From Pseudoalteromonas sp. CO133X (GTDB lineage: Bacteria > Pseudomonadota > Gammaproteobacteria > Enterobacterales > Alteromonadaceae), in contig SGPE01000024.1 of assembly GCA_004208945.1 (NCBI GenBank), forward strand, positions 1 through 64,000: a stretch of DNA of 64,000 nucleotides, written 5' to 3'. The position numbers and the translations under genes were made by a program. Positions 18,224-26,415 of this stretch are shown here, piece after piece. Numbering within the stretch: position 1 is the first letter of the stretch; each line of letters starts with the position of its first letter. The notes below the pieces were generated by a model. It was not told the origin of the DNA. It did not search any database and saw only the letters and a list, made by a program, of their open reading frames with translations.

Positions 18224-19744
18224 ATGAAAGAAATTAAAAAGTTAGCAATTTTAGGGGGGGGTACAGCCGGTTGGATGTGTGCTGCTTACCTAAGCAAATT
18301 CCACACTGATCTGGATATTACCCTGATTGAGTCGAGTAAAATCGGCGCTATCGGTGTAGGAGAAGGATCTACACCTCATTTAAAACAGTTTATGCAACAG
18401 TTGGGGATTGCTGAGCAGCAGTGGATACCTTATTGCGATGCGACATTTAAAGCGGGTATTTATTTTAAAAATTGGAATGGTGATCACCGTGCTTATTTTC
18501 ATCCCTTTTATAGTGAGATGGATATCAACACCGCGGAGGTATTTTTTGTAAATGCCAATGCAAGACGTCGCGGTCATGAGCAGTGGTGTGGCCCCGATAG
18601 TTATTTTTTAACAGGACATCTTGCAAAAAACGCGTTAAGCCCGAAAGCCAAAAGCCCAATGGTGCGTGAGCAGCACTATGGTTATCACTTTGATGCCAAA
18701 AAGTTAGCTCATATTCTAAAGGGCTATGCAATCGAGCGTGGTGTTACACATATTGATGATGAATTTGTTGCAGCAATAACAAATGCTCAAGGTGAAATAA
18801 GCGAGCTGAAGCTAAAACACTCAGCACCGGTTAATGCTGATTTTTATATTGATGCAAGTGGTTTTAACGCGCTCTTAATTGGTGAAACACTCGGCTGTAG
18901 GTTTCAACCTTTTACAGATCAGCTATTAAATGACAGCGCTGTAACTGTAGCGTGCCCACAAAATATGAATCAGCCGCTACAAGCTGCGACACATTCAACT
19001 GCGTTGAGTGCAGGTTGGCTTTGGCAAATACCTTTAACCTCACGAGTTGGCACAGGCTATGTTTATAGCTCGGCTTTTCTCTCAAAACAACAGGCAGAGC
19101 AAGAGCTTGCAGCAACGCTTAATATTTCAGTGAATGACGTTGAGTTCAGACATGTGTCCATGAAAGTAGGGGCACGCTCGTCTGCATGGCAAAAAAATGT
19201 CATGGCAATAGGCTTAGCACAGAGCTTTATCGAACCTCTTGAGGCGACATCACTGATGGTTACCCAGCAATCTATTTTGTGGCTTAGTAAGGCTATATCA
19301 AAAATTCAAACAAGTCCTACACAAACTGAAAAGCTAAGACTACATACCAATCAGCAACTCCATTATTTAGTGAATGGGATTAAAGATTATATTTGTGCGC
19401 ATTATACGACATCCAAGCGTCGTGATAGCGCTTATTGGCGTGCTGTAACACAGACTACCGAGATACCAACTAGGTTAGAGCCATTGTTAGCAGCATGGCG
19501 AAACGGCGATGATTTTGATGCTTATTTATATCATCAATACCCAGAAAGCGTTTACTCAAGGCCGAGTTGGTACAGCTTACTGGCAGGTATGGACTATAGA
19601 GATAGCGCGTTAAATGCCCCCACTGAAAGCGCTCAACAAGAGATCGATTTAGCCGCTCATGCCTATTTAGAGTCGTTATGTAGCAAGCACTTCGAACCGC
19701 ACATAATGCAGCTTAAGGCAATGCAGCAAAACAACTTTGAATAG
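18224..19744 (+). CDS. Tryptophan-halogenase-like flavoprotein of a TonB-receptor sugar locus
   Basis: The FAD-binding motif ILGGGTAGWMCA sits at the N-terminus, GVGEGSTPHLKQFMQQLGI matches the halogenase region around the catalytic Lys, and GWLWQIPL matches the diagnostic WxWxIP motif. So the halogenase active-site pattern is kept. In Proteobacteria such genes are often found beside TonB receptors for carbohydrates, where their role is not established; chlorination of free tryptophan is not implied. The ATG chosen gives the usual family N-terminus. An upstream in-frame ATG at 18188 would add 12 residues and overlap the receptor stop. No flavin reductase gene is adjacent. Confidence 0.85.
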   Translation: MKEIKKLAILGGGTAGWMCAAYLSKFHTDLDITLIESSKIGAIGVGEGSTPHLKQFMQQLGIAEQQWIPYCDATFKAGIYFKNWNGDHRAYFHPFYSEMDINTAEVFFVNANARRRGHEQWCGPDSYFLTGHLAKNALSPKAKSPMVREQHYGYHFDAKKLAHILKGYAIERGVTHIDDEFVAAITNAQGEISELKLKHSAPVNADFYIDASGFNALLIGETLGCRFQPFTDQLLNDSAVTVACPQNMNQPLQAATHSTALSAGWLWQIPLTSRVGTGYVYSSAFLSKQQAEQELAATLNISVNDVEFRHVSMKVGARSSAWQKNVMAIGLAQSFIEPLEATSLMVTQQSILWLSKAISKIQTSPTQTEKLRLHTNQQLHYLVNGIKDYICAHYTTSKRRDSAYWRAVTQTTEIPTRLEPLLAAWRNGDDFDAYLYHQYPESVYSRPSWYSLLAGMDYRDSALNAPTESAQQEIDLAAHAYLESLCSKHFEPHIMQLKAMQQNNFE

Positions 19745-19800
19745 TATTAGTAATCGCTTGATAAATGTCACATGGCTTTAATTTTTTAAGCACACTAAGA

Positions 19801-19880
19801 ATTAAGAGTGGTGATTACCACCCCTTGGATCATTTTGTTTGTCCGCCCACAAGCAAATGCAATCACCACTCTGCTTAATT
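19801..19880. repeat. Long inverted repeat between halogenase-like and MFS genes
   Basis: AGAGTGGTGATT (19805-19816) pairs perfectly with AATCACCACTCT (19861-19872), and the outer ATTAAG/CTTAAT arms extend the stem across a 3-base bulge. The roughly 44-base loop contains no ORF. It could be an mRNA structure that separates expression of the two genes, or a small non-autonomous element. No second copy was noticed in the window. Confidence 0.6.
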
Positions 19881-19893
19881 TAGGTATATAACA

Positions 19894-21141
19894 ATGAAAA
19901 TTAATTACTTATTAGTAACTTTGTTACTTTTTACATTTTTTACTATCTCTTTTATCACTAACTTGCTGGCACCTTTGTTTCCGGCATTAATAGAAAGCTA
20001 TGAAATAGGCTTGGCACTAGCTGGTTTCTTTGCATTTGCTTTTTTTATTGCGTACGGCGTGATGTCAATTCCCGCGGGCTTATTGGTGCAGCAATTTGGT
20101 GAAAAGAAAATCATGCAGCTAGCGTTTTTATTAGCGCTGATTGGCAGTGTTATTTTTGTAACTATGCCGACCTTTTTTGTTGCTATGCTCGCGCTATTTT
20201 TGATTGGTTGTGCAATGGCGATGCTGCAAGTTGCTATTAACCCGTTACTCAGAGCCAGTGGCGGTGCACATAACTTTGCGGTGTTATCGGTTGCCGCTCA
20301 ATTAATGTTTGGCCTCGCTGCGAGCATTTCTCCATTAGTGTATAGCCACATAGCGGGCTCTGCCAACAGAGGTGAGAAGAGTTGGTTACTACAGTGGGTG
20401 CCAGAGAATATGAGTTGGCTCAGCATGTATTTAATCTTTGCATTGGTATGTGCCGTGATGTTGGTTGCTGTATCACTTGTACCTATGGCGAAAAAGGCCG
20501 ACGACAACAGCGAAACGTTACATCTCACAGACAGCTTAGCGCTTTTAAAAGACCGCACTGTGATTAAGTTCTTTTTTGCTATTGCTGCTTATGTGGCTAT
20601 TGAACAAGGCGTTGCGAATTCAATTTCAGTTTTTCTAGAAAGATATCATCAAATCGATCCACAAACTCAAGGCGCACAAGTCGTCAGCCATTTTTGGTTA
20701 GCACTCACATTAGGCTGTTTATTGGGGATTGTATTATTGAAACTGTTCAACGCTAAGCGTGTATTACAAGGTTTTAGTGTTGCTGCTAGTGCCTGCTTTA
20801 TTGCTGCAATATTCGGTAGTAAAGAGGTTGCAGTGATGGCTTTTCCTGCGGTTGGATTTTTCTTATCTATTATGTGGTCCGTAATATTTTCTCTTGCCCT
20901 GAACTCAGTGTCATATGGGCATGGAGCTGTATCAGGTGTTTTATGTACAGGGATTATCGGTGGAGCGCTTGCATCGCCAACCATCGGTTTGATTAGCGAC
21001 CTGACTAATAGCTTGCAGTTGGCTCTATTGGTTGTACTTATTCCACTGGTTTACTTATTCAGTGTGGGAATATGGGCCAAGCCACTTGTTAATAATCACA
21101 CCATTAATATTTTTAAGCGTAACGCGCAAGCGTCGATTTAA
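19894..21141 (+). CDS. MFS sugar transporter (FucP/NagP-like)
   Basis: A 415-residue polytopic membrane protein with about 12 hydrophobic segments. It has an MFS signature around SIPAGLLVQQFGEKKIM after helix 2 and the AMAMLQVAINPLLR segment, which resembles the NP motif of fucose/glucose-galactose permeases. It is predicted to import a sugar by proton symport at the inner membrane. It lies 23 bp upstream of a ROK sugar kinase and a GH20 enzyme, so GlcNAc, a GlcNAc oligomer or a related amino sugar is the likely cargo. It differs clearly from the second MFS at 24.8 kb, so the two may take different sugars. Confidence 0.85.
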   Translation: MKINYLLVTLLLFTFFTISFITNLLAPLFPALIESYEIGLALAGFFAFAFFIAYGVMSIPAGLLVQQFGEKKIMQLAFLLALIGSVIFVTMPTFFVAMLALFLIGCAMAMLQVAINPLLRASGGAHNFAVLSVAAQLMFGLAASISPLVYSHIAGSANRGEKSWLLQWVPENMSWLSMYLIFALVCAVMLVAVSLVPMAKKADDNSETLHLTDSLALLKDRTVIKFFFAIAAYVAIEQGVANSISVFLERYHQIDPQTQGAQVVSHFWLALTLGCLLGIVLLKLFNAKRVLQGFSVAASACFIAAIFGSKEVAVMAFPAVGFFLSIMWSVIFSLALNSVSYGHGAVSGVLCTGIIGGALASPTIGLISDLTNSLQLALLVVLIPLVYLFSVGIWAKPLVNNHTINIFKRNAQASI

Positions 21142-21164
21142 ATAAATTTAGAGTAGAGGCTGAG

Positions 21165-22040
21165 ATGTCAGACACCATTTTATGCGTAGATTTAGGTGGA
21201 ACTAAAGCACTGGTTGCTCAAGTTGATGAGCAAGGGATCAAGGAAAAACATTACTTTGACGTTGATAGCCATTTAACTAAGCAGCAGATGAATCAATTTT
21301 TGTATCGCATAATTGATCACGTGATAGATAAACATTGCAAAGGCATCGTTGTTGGCGTGCCAAGTATGGTGTTACAGCCGACAGGTGTGGTTATTGAAAC
21401 GATCAATATTCCCCATTGGTATGATGTTCCTTTAAAAACATTATTAGAGAATCGTTTTAACTTACCGGTTCTGATCCATAACGATGCAAATTGCTTTGCG
21501 ATGGGGGAGTATAAATATTCTCAGGTAAACCCAGACGATAATCTTGTTGGTGTCTGCATTGGCACAGGGCTGGGGGCAGGGCTTATTTTAAATGAGCAAC
21601 TATACACAGGTAAGCATTCTGCGGCAGGCGAGTTCGGTAGTTTTCCCTATTTAGATGGCATTATCGAAGACTACACATCTGGGCAGTTTTTTAAAAATCA
21701 ACAAACCACAGGTCGGGCAGCTTATAACAACGCACTTAACGGTGACACTCAATCATTGCGTTTATTTACGCAGCTAGGGCAGCACCTTGCGCATGCCATT
21801 AATCAGGTAATACTTGCCTTTAACCCAGATAAAGTTGTGTTGGGTGGGTCTGTTGCCCAATCCCACGCGCTATTTATGCCTGCGCTTAAATCGGAACTCG
21901 CCTTACTGGTGCAGCCCATTATTATGCAGTCGCTGCAAATTACCATTAGTGAGCTTGGCGACAATGCGCCATTACTCGGTGGTTATGAGTTATTTCAACT
22001 TGCTGCATCTGAAACGAATTTATTGGAACAAGCATCATGA
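21165..22040 (+). CDS. ROK-family sugar kinase (probable N-acetylhexosamine/glucose kinase)
   Basis: ATP-binding phosphate-1 motif LCVDLGGTKALVAQ at the N-terminus, sugar-site IHNDANCFAMGEY with the catalytic Asp, phosphate-2 GVCIGTGLGAGLILN, and a helix KVVLGGSVAQSHALF. The usual ROK zinc motif (CxCGxxGCxE) is absent; the corresponding stretch reads GEFGSFPYLDGIIEDYTSGQ. It would phosphorylate the imported sugar in the cytoplasm. The start has GAGG upstream, and its stop overlaps the ATG of the GH20 gene, so the two are translationally coupled. Substrate specificity is inferred from neighbours only. Confidence 0.85.
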   Translation: MSDTILCVDLGGTKALVAQVDEQGIKEKHYFDVDSHLTKQQMNQFLYRIIDHVIDKHCKGIVVGVPSMVLQPTGVVIETINIPHWYDVPLKTLLENRFNLPVLIHNDANCFAMGEYKYSQVNPDDNLVGVCIGTGLGAGLILNEQLYTGKHSAAGEFGSFPYLDGIIEDYTSGQFFKNQQTTGRAAYNNALNGDTQSLRLFTQLGQHLAHAINQVILAFNPDKVVLGGSVAQSHALFMPALKSELALLVQPIIMQSLQITISELGDNAPLLGGYELFQLAASETNLLEQAS

Positions 22041-24580
22041 ACAAGGTTATTTTATCGGTTATAGCAGGGTTGCTATTGTTGACTCATTCAGCCCAAAGTG
22101 CGACTCAAGCAGAGTTAAATCATTTAGCAGAGAGTCTACAAGTAAACTATCAGTTGGTAGATGCAAACCCCGTAAACTGCCCAGCTCCACATGAAAAGCA
22201 GTGTTACTTGTCAGCGCTTACATTTACCTCTAGCACTGATATTGACCCACAACAGTGGCACATTTACTTTAGCCAATTAATGCCTGTTTATAAGGTCGAT
22301 TCGAAGTGGTTTGATATTGAACATATAAATGGCGATATTCATCGTATTTCGGCTAAACAAGCATTTAAAGATATGCCGGCAAATACCGCTTTTGCAGTAC
22401 AGTTTTATAGCCAAGAGTCGCAAATTACTCGTTCAGAATTTTTACCTAACTTTATACTCGCTGCACCAGGGCTTGATAGTAAGGTTATTGCCAGTACTAA
22501 AACATCTGTCGATAATGAAACACAGCTTGAGCTACAGCCGTACTTGCAACCTTTCATCACTGATGCACAACTACAAGTGAGCGATGACGATGAAACGCCT
22601 TGGATGGGCGCAAATTATCTTTATGATAGCTACACAAAACCGACATTTAAAACAGCTCCGTTAGGGTTAATCCCTTCACCTATAAAACTTGAGCAGCTTT
22701 CAAGCTCGCGTATTGATTTGAGCAAAGGCATAAAGGTCGTAGCTAAAAAGTCGCACTATATTGCTCTCATACCGGCATTAAAGCGATTAGCCAAGTTAGG
22801 AGTACCACAATCGAAAGAGGGGGTTGTGATTAATGTATCGCAGCAATTAACGTCTCAGTTACCTGATGCGTATGAACTTACCTTACGTAATAACGCTATA
22901 ACTATAAATGCAAACAATACAAGTGGTGCTTTTTATGCCTTACAAAGTCTTGCAGCCTTAATAAGCTTAGATGATTTAACCTTACCTGAGTTGAGAATTA
23001 CAGACGGCGCTAGGTATGAGTACAGAGGCATGCATATCGATGTGGCCCGTAATTTTAGATCAAAGGCTTTTATTTTAAATACGATAGAGCAAATGGCTGC
23101 GTATAAATTAAATAAGCTTCATTTACATCTAGCTGATGACGAAGGCTGGCGTTTGCAGATTGCGGATCTTCCTGAACTAACCTCTGTAGGAGCAAATAGG
23201 TGTTTTGATTTAACAGAGCAAACTTGCCTGCTACCTCAGCTTGGTGCTGGCATAAACGCTAACTCTGGCATAAATGGCTACTATAGTCGCGCTGACTATA
23301 TTGAAATTTTACAGCACGCTAAAAAACATTTTGTTGAAGTGATCCCCTCATTTGATATGCCAGGGCACTCTCGAGCAGCAGTTGTTGCAATGGAGGCGCG
23401 TTTTAATCATTTTATGGCATTAAATAAACCAGCCCTTGCAAAGCAATATCGACTTACCGAGCCTGAAGACACTACCGCATATAGCTCTATCCAACATTAC
23501 AAAGATAACACGCTGAATGTATGCCTTGATACAACCTATGACTTTATCGATAAAATATTAGACGAGGTTATTACACTTCATAAAGAGGCGGGTGTGCCTT
23601 TAAACACATACCATATTGGTGCCGATGAAACAGCAGGAGCTTGGCTACAATCACCAAGCTGTATCGCATTACAGCAAAAAACCAAGATACACTCGTTTAA
23701 TGGTTACTTTATTGAAAGAATCGCTAAGCTCGTTGCTGATAAAGGCTTAAATGTAGCGGGATGGAGCGATGGTTTAAGTGATGTGAATGTAAATAATATG
23801 CCCAGTAATGTGCATTCCTACGCGTGGGCAACATTAAGTGACGAAGGTCACAAAGTCGTGCATAACCACATAAACAATGGTTGGAAAGTCGTTGTGACCA
23901 GCCCTGATGTTACCTATTTTGACTTTCCTTATCAGTCACACCCACAAGAAAGAGGAAATCATTGGGCAAGTCGTGGCATAGACAGTAAAAAAGTCTTCTC
24001 TTTTATGCCGGATAATTTACCCGCACACGCGCAAATTTGGCGCTCTGTGAAGCATCAAACCTACGTCGCCGATGATAGCCAATCAGCAAGAACGGCGGAT
24101 GCATACGGTATTCAAGGACATTTATGGTCTGAACTGTTACGAAGCGATCAACAAGCTGAATACATGATGTACCCTCGTTTGTTTGCTCTTGCCGAGCGAG
24201 CATGGCATAAAGCTGAGTGGGAGCTTGATTATAAAAAGGAAGGCGCTATTTATAGTCATAAAACTCAACAGTTCACTCTAGCCATGCAGCAACAAAAAGA
24301 GCAAGACTGGCAACACTTTGCAGCCCTTGTTGGGTTTAAAGAGCTTGCCAAGCTTGAGCAAGCAGGGCGCTTTTATCGTATTCCCACAGTCGCAGCCAAA
24401 AAGACGGACAGTGGTATTGATGCGTTTGTTCCCTATCCAAATATTGCTATCGAGTATCAAGATAAGTTAGGAAATTGGCATCGTTACGATAGCCATAATA
24501 AACCTTTGCAAGCTGTCAAAGTAAGAGCGAAGAGTATCAATAATGACAGGGCTGGCCGTGCTTTAAAACTAACTAATTAA
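22037..24580 (+). CDS. GH20 beta-N-acetylhexosaminidase (chitobiase type)
   Basis: An N-terminal signal peptide (LSVIAGLLLLTHSAQS) is followed by a carbohydrate-binding-like N-terminal domain, a GH20b domain (residues about 210-320) and the GH20 TIM barrel. The barrel begins at YEYRGMHIDVARNF and includes the catalytic Asp530-Glu531 pair in HIGADETAGAW. The enzyme releases terminal GlcNAc from chitobiose and longer oligomers by substrate-assisted catalysis, in the periplasm or outside the cell. The 847-residue length fits bacterial chitobiases. It ends the ROK operon, with a strong terminator 20 bp after the stop. Confidence 0.93.
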   Translation: MNKVILSVIAGLLLLTHSAQSATQAELNHLAESLQVNYQLVDANPVNCPAPHEKQCYLSALTFTSSTDIDPQQWHIYFSQLMPVYKVDSKWFDIEHINGDIHRISAKQAFKDMPANTAFAVQFYSQESQITRSEFLPNFILAAPGLDSKVIASTKTSVDNETQLELQPYLQPFITDAQLQVSDDDETPWMGANYLYDSYTKPTFKTAPLGLIPSPIKLEQLSSSRIDLSKGIKVVAKKSHYIALIPALKRLAKLGVPQSKEGVVINVSQQLTSQLPDAYELTLRNNAITINANNTSGAFYALQSLAALISLDDLTLPELRITDGARYEYRGMHIDVARNFRSKAFILNTIEQMAAYKLNKLHLHLADDEGWRLQIADLPELTSVGANRCFDLTEQTCLLPQLGAGINANSGINGYYSRADYIEILQHAKKHFVEVIPSFDMPGHSRAAVVAMEARFNHFMALNKPALAKQYRLTEPEDTTAYSSIQHYKDNTLNVCLDTTYDFIDKILDEVITLHKEAGVPLNTYHIGADETAGAWLQSPSCIALQQKTKIHSFNGYFIERIAKLVADKGLNVAGWSDGLSDVNVNNMPSNVHSYAWATLSDEGHKVVHNHINNGWKVVVTSPDVTYFDFPYQSHPQERGNHWASRGIDSKKVFSFMPDNLPAHAQIWRSVKHQTYVADDSQSARTADAYGIQGHLWSELLRSDQQAEYMMYPRLFALAERAWHKAEWELDYKKEGAIYSHKTQQFTLAMQQQKEQDWQHFAALVGFKELAKLEQAGRFYRIPTVAAKKTDSGIDAFVPYPNIAIEYQDKLGNWHRYDSHNKPLQAVKVRAKSINNDRAGRALKLTN

Positions 24581-24601
24581 ATCAAAGTACTGTCGATTTT
24601 T

Positions 24602-24640
24602 AAAGCCGCAATTAGCCTGCTGATTGCGGCTTTTTCATGT
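24602..24640 (+). terminator. Intrinsic terminator after the GH20 gene
   Basis: AAAGCCGCAA and TTGCGGCTTT form a GC-rich stem closed by about a dozen bases and followed by a T run. It separates the GH20 operon from the MFS gene. Confidence 0.9.
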
Positions 24641-24652
24641 TGTACACATAGT

Positions 24653-24674
24653 AAAATGATAGCGCTGTCATTTT
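24653..24674. promoter_or_regulatory. LacI-type operator upstream of the NagP-like transporter
   Basis: A 22-bp dyad AAAATGATAGC/GCTGTCATTTT with one mismatched pair and a central CG, the form expected for a LacI/GalR-family repressor. It lies about 100 bp ahead of the transporter start. GlcNAc repressors of this family in Alteromonadales recognise similar TGACA..CG..TGTCA sites (general knowledge). No LacI-family gene is in the window, so the regulator would act from elsewhere. Confidence 0.65.
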
Positions 24675-24776
24675 TGTTAGTGTATGATTAAATTTTTGTG
24701 ATTGGTATGGAAATTAAACGGCAGAAAGCTGCTATTATGACCCGCCAAATAAAAATAATTAACCAAGAGAACAATT

Positions 24777-26081
24777 ATGGAAGCAACGGTTGAGTGTGAC
24801 AACAACACAAAACAAAGCATCTGGCTGCCAATGGTATTGGCCGGCTCGATGTTTTTTATTCTAGGGTGTATAACCTGGCTTAATGGCGCAATTACACCAT
24901 TTTTACAACAAATGCTTGAGCTATCGCCGTTACAAGCTTCGTTTATTATCTCCTCATTTTATATTGCTGTAACCGTTGCCGGTATTCCATCTGCAATGCT
25001 TATAAAACGAGTTGGCTATAAAAACGGTATGGCGATTGGTTGCGCTATTATGGCCTTGTCGGCGTTAATGTATATTCCGGCCGCTAAACTGCAAATGATC
25101 GAAATCTTTTTGTTTGCTCAGTTAATGATTGGTGTTGGACAAACTGTTTTACAAACTGCTGTTAACCCGTATGTGGTTAAAATGGGCTCTGAAAAGTCAG
25201 CCGCAGTGCGTGTTTGTATTATGGGCTTATTAAATAAGTTTGCAGGTGTGATCGTGCCTGTTATTTTTGCCGCTGTGGTTGTAAGCGGTGTAGTGGATGG
25301 TGCGGGTAAATTATCGCAAGAACAAAAAGACATGATGGCGAACAGCCTTATCATGCCTTATATATTGATTGCTGGTTTAATCATGCTATTTGCGGCATTT
25401 GCTAAATTTGCCCCATTACCTGATTTAGTGTTTGATGAAGATGAATCATCAAATGGCAAAGGCGAAATTAAAGAAACCCTAGCACACCCTCACTTAGTTT
25501 TAGGTGTTGTTGGTATTGCGCTATACGTTGCTGTTGAAGTGATTGCCGCAGATACTATCGGTTCGTACGCATTGCAAATTGGTGTAGCTGACTACTCAGT
25601 GATGACCTCATATACTATGGCGTGTATGTTAATTGGCTATGCAATTGGTATTTTAACTATCCCACGCTTTATGAGCCAGCAAACTGCGTTATTAATGTCG
25701 GGTATTGCCGGTATTATCACAGTCTTGTTAGTGGTTATGGGTAGCAACGACTCATTCATCATCTCAAACTTTTTATTAGTGCCATTTGGTGGCCCAGAGC
25801 TTCCAGATCCTCTTTTATGTATTGCTTTACTCGGTTTTGCTAATGCTATGGTGTGGCCTGCAATTTGGCCTTTAGCGCTTGCAGGCTTGGGCCGTTTAAC
25901 TGGCACAGCCTCAGGGTTATTGATCATGGGTATTGCTGGTGGTGCATTAGGTCCTTTATTAATTGGCCTTGGGAACGTGGCTGGCCTTGGTGCACAAGGC
26001 GCATACATTGTGATGATCCCAAGCTATGTATTTATCTTATTCTATGCCTTAAAGGGTCATAAGATGAGAAGTTGGAAATAA
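24777..26081 (+). CDS. MFS sugar permease of the FucP/GluP/NagP family, probable GlcNAc transporter
   Basis: The 434-residue protein has 12 predicted helices. Family marks include WLPMVLAGSMFFILGCITWLNGAITPFLQ, ASFIISSFYIAVTVAGIPSAMLIKRVGYK and the NP motif in VLQTAVNPYVVKMG. NagP of Alteromonadales belongs to this family and carries GlcNAc by symport. The GH20/ROK operon directly upstream and the LacI-type operator in front support that substrate, but glucose or another hexose is possible. It is a single gene with its own promoter region and a strong terminator. Confidence 0.85.
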   Translation: MEATVECDNNTKQSIWLPMVLAGSMFFILGCITWLNGAITPFLQQMLELSPLQASFIISSFYIAVTVAGIPSAMLIKRVGYKNGMAIGCAIMALSALMYIPAAKLQMIEIFLFAQLMIGVGQTVLQTAVNPYVVKMGSEKSAAVRVCIMGLLNKFAGVIVPVIFAAVVVSGVVDGAGKLSQEQKDMMANSLIMPYILIAGLIMLFAAFAKFAPLPDLVFDEDESSNGKGEIKETLAHPHLVLGVVGIALYVAVEVIAADTIGSYALQIGVADYSVMTSYTMACMLIGYAIGILTIPRFMSQQTALLMSGIAGIITVLLVVMGSNDSFIISNFLLVPFGGPELPDPLLCIALLGFANAMVWPAIWPLALAGLGRLTGTASGLLIMGIAGGALGPLLIGLGNVAGLGAQGAYIVMIPSYVFILFYALKGHKMRSWK

Positions 26082-26106
26082 CTTGGTGTAATAATTCAAG
26101 TTAGGC

Positions 26107-26138
26107 AAAGCCGCGGTACGCCCATCACCGCGGCTTTT
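26107..26138 (+). terminator. Intrinsic terminator after the NagP-like gene
   Basis: AAGCCGCGGT and ACCGCGGCTT pair across a short loop and are followed by six T residues, 25 bp after the stop. Confidence 0.92.
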
Positions 26139-26173
26139 TTATTTCGTATAGATTATCGTATGGTTATGCTTTT

Positions 26174-26350
26174 ATAAACGCGCCATGCAAGCATAACGCC
26201 TACGCAATGGTAGAAATGCCGTTGTAGGCGTGAAATTTATTTCGCGCGATTTGTCTTATAAATTTTGTTCATATAAACGCGCCATGCAAGCATAACGCCT
26301 ACTCAATGGTAGAAGCGCTATCGTGGGCGTGAAATTTATTTCGTGCGAAT
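26174..26350 (+). repeat. Two tandem copies (99-bp spacing) of an R1-containing hairpin element
   Basis: The units start at 26174 and 26273 and share about 77 bp: ATAAACGCGCCATGCAAGCA, then ACGCCTAC, and finally the R1 repeat (26224-26248 and 26323-26347). Within each unit ACGCCTAC can pair with GTAGGCGT of R1, giving a stem-loop. The second unit has several substitutions (ACTCAATGG, GTGGGCGT, CGTGCG). The element lies between convergent operons and codes for nothing. Confidence 0.75.
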
Positions 26351-26360
26351 TTATTCCACA

Positions 26361-26393
26361 AAAAAGCCGTGGGATTTTCATCACACGGCTTTT
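26361..26393 (-). terminator. Intrinsic terminator of the second TonB receptor
   Basis: On the minus strand AAAGCCGTG pairs with CACGGCTTT and is followed by a T run, 23 bp after the receptor stop codon. Confidence 0.9.
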
Positions 26394-26415
26394 AAACTTT
26401 CGCTAAGTCGTTTTA

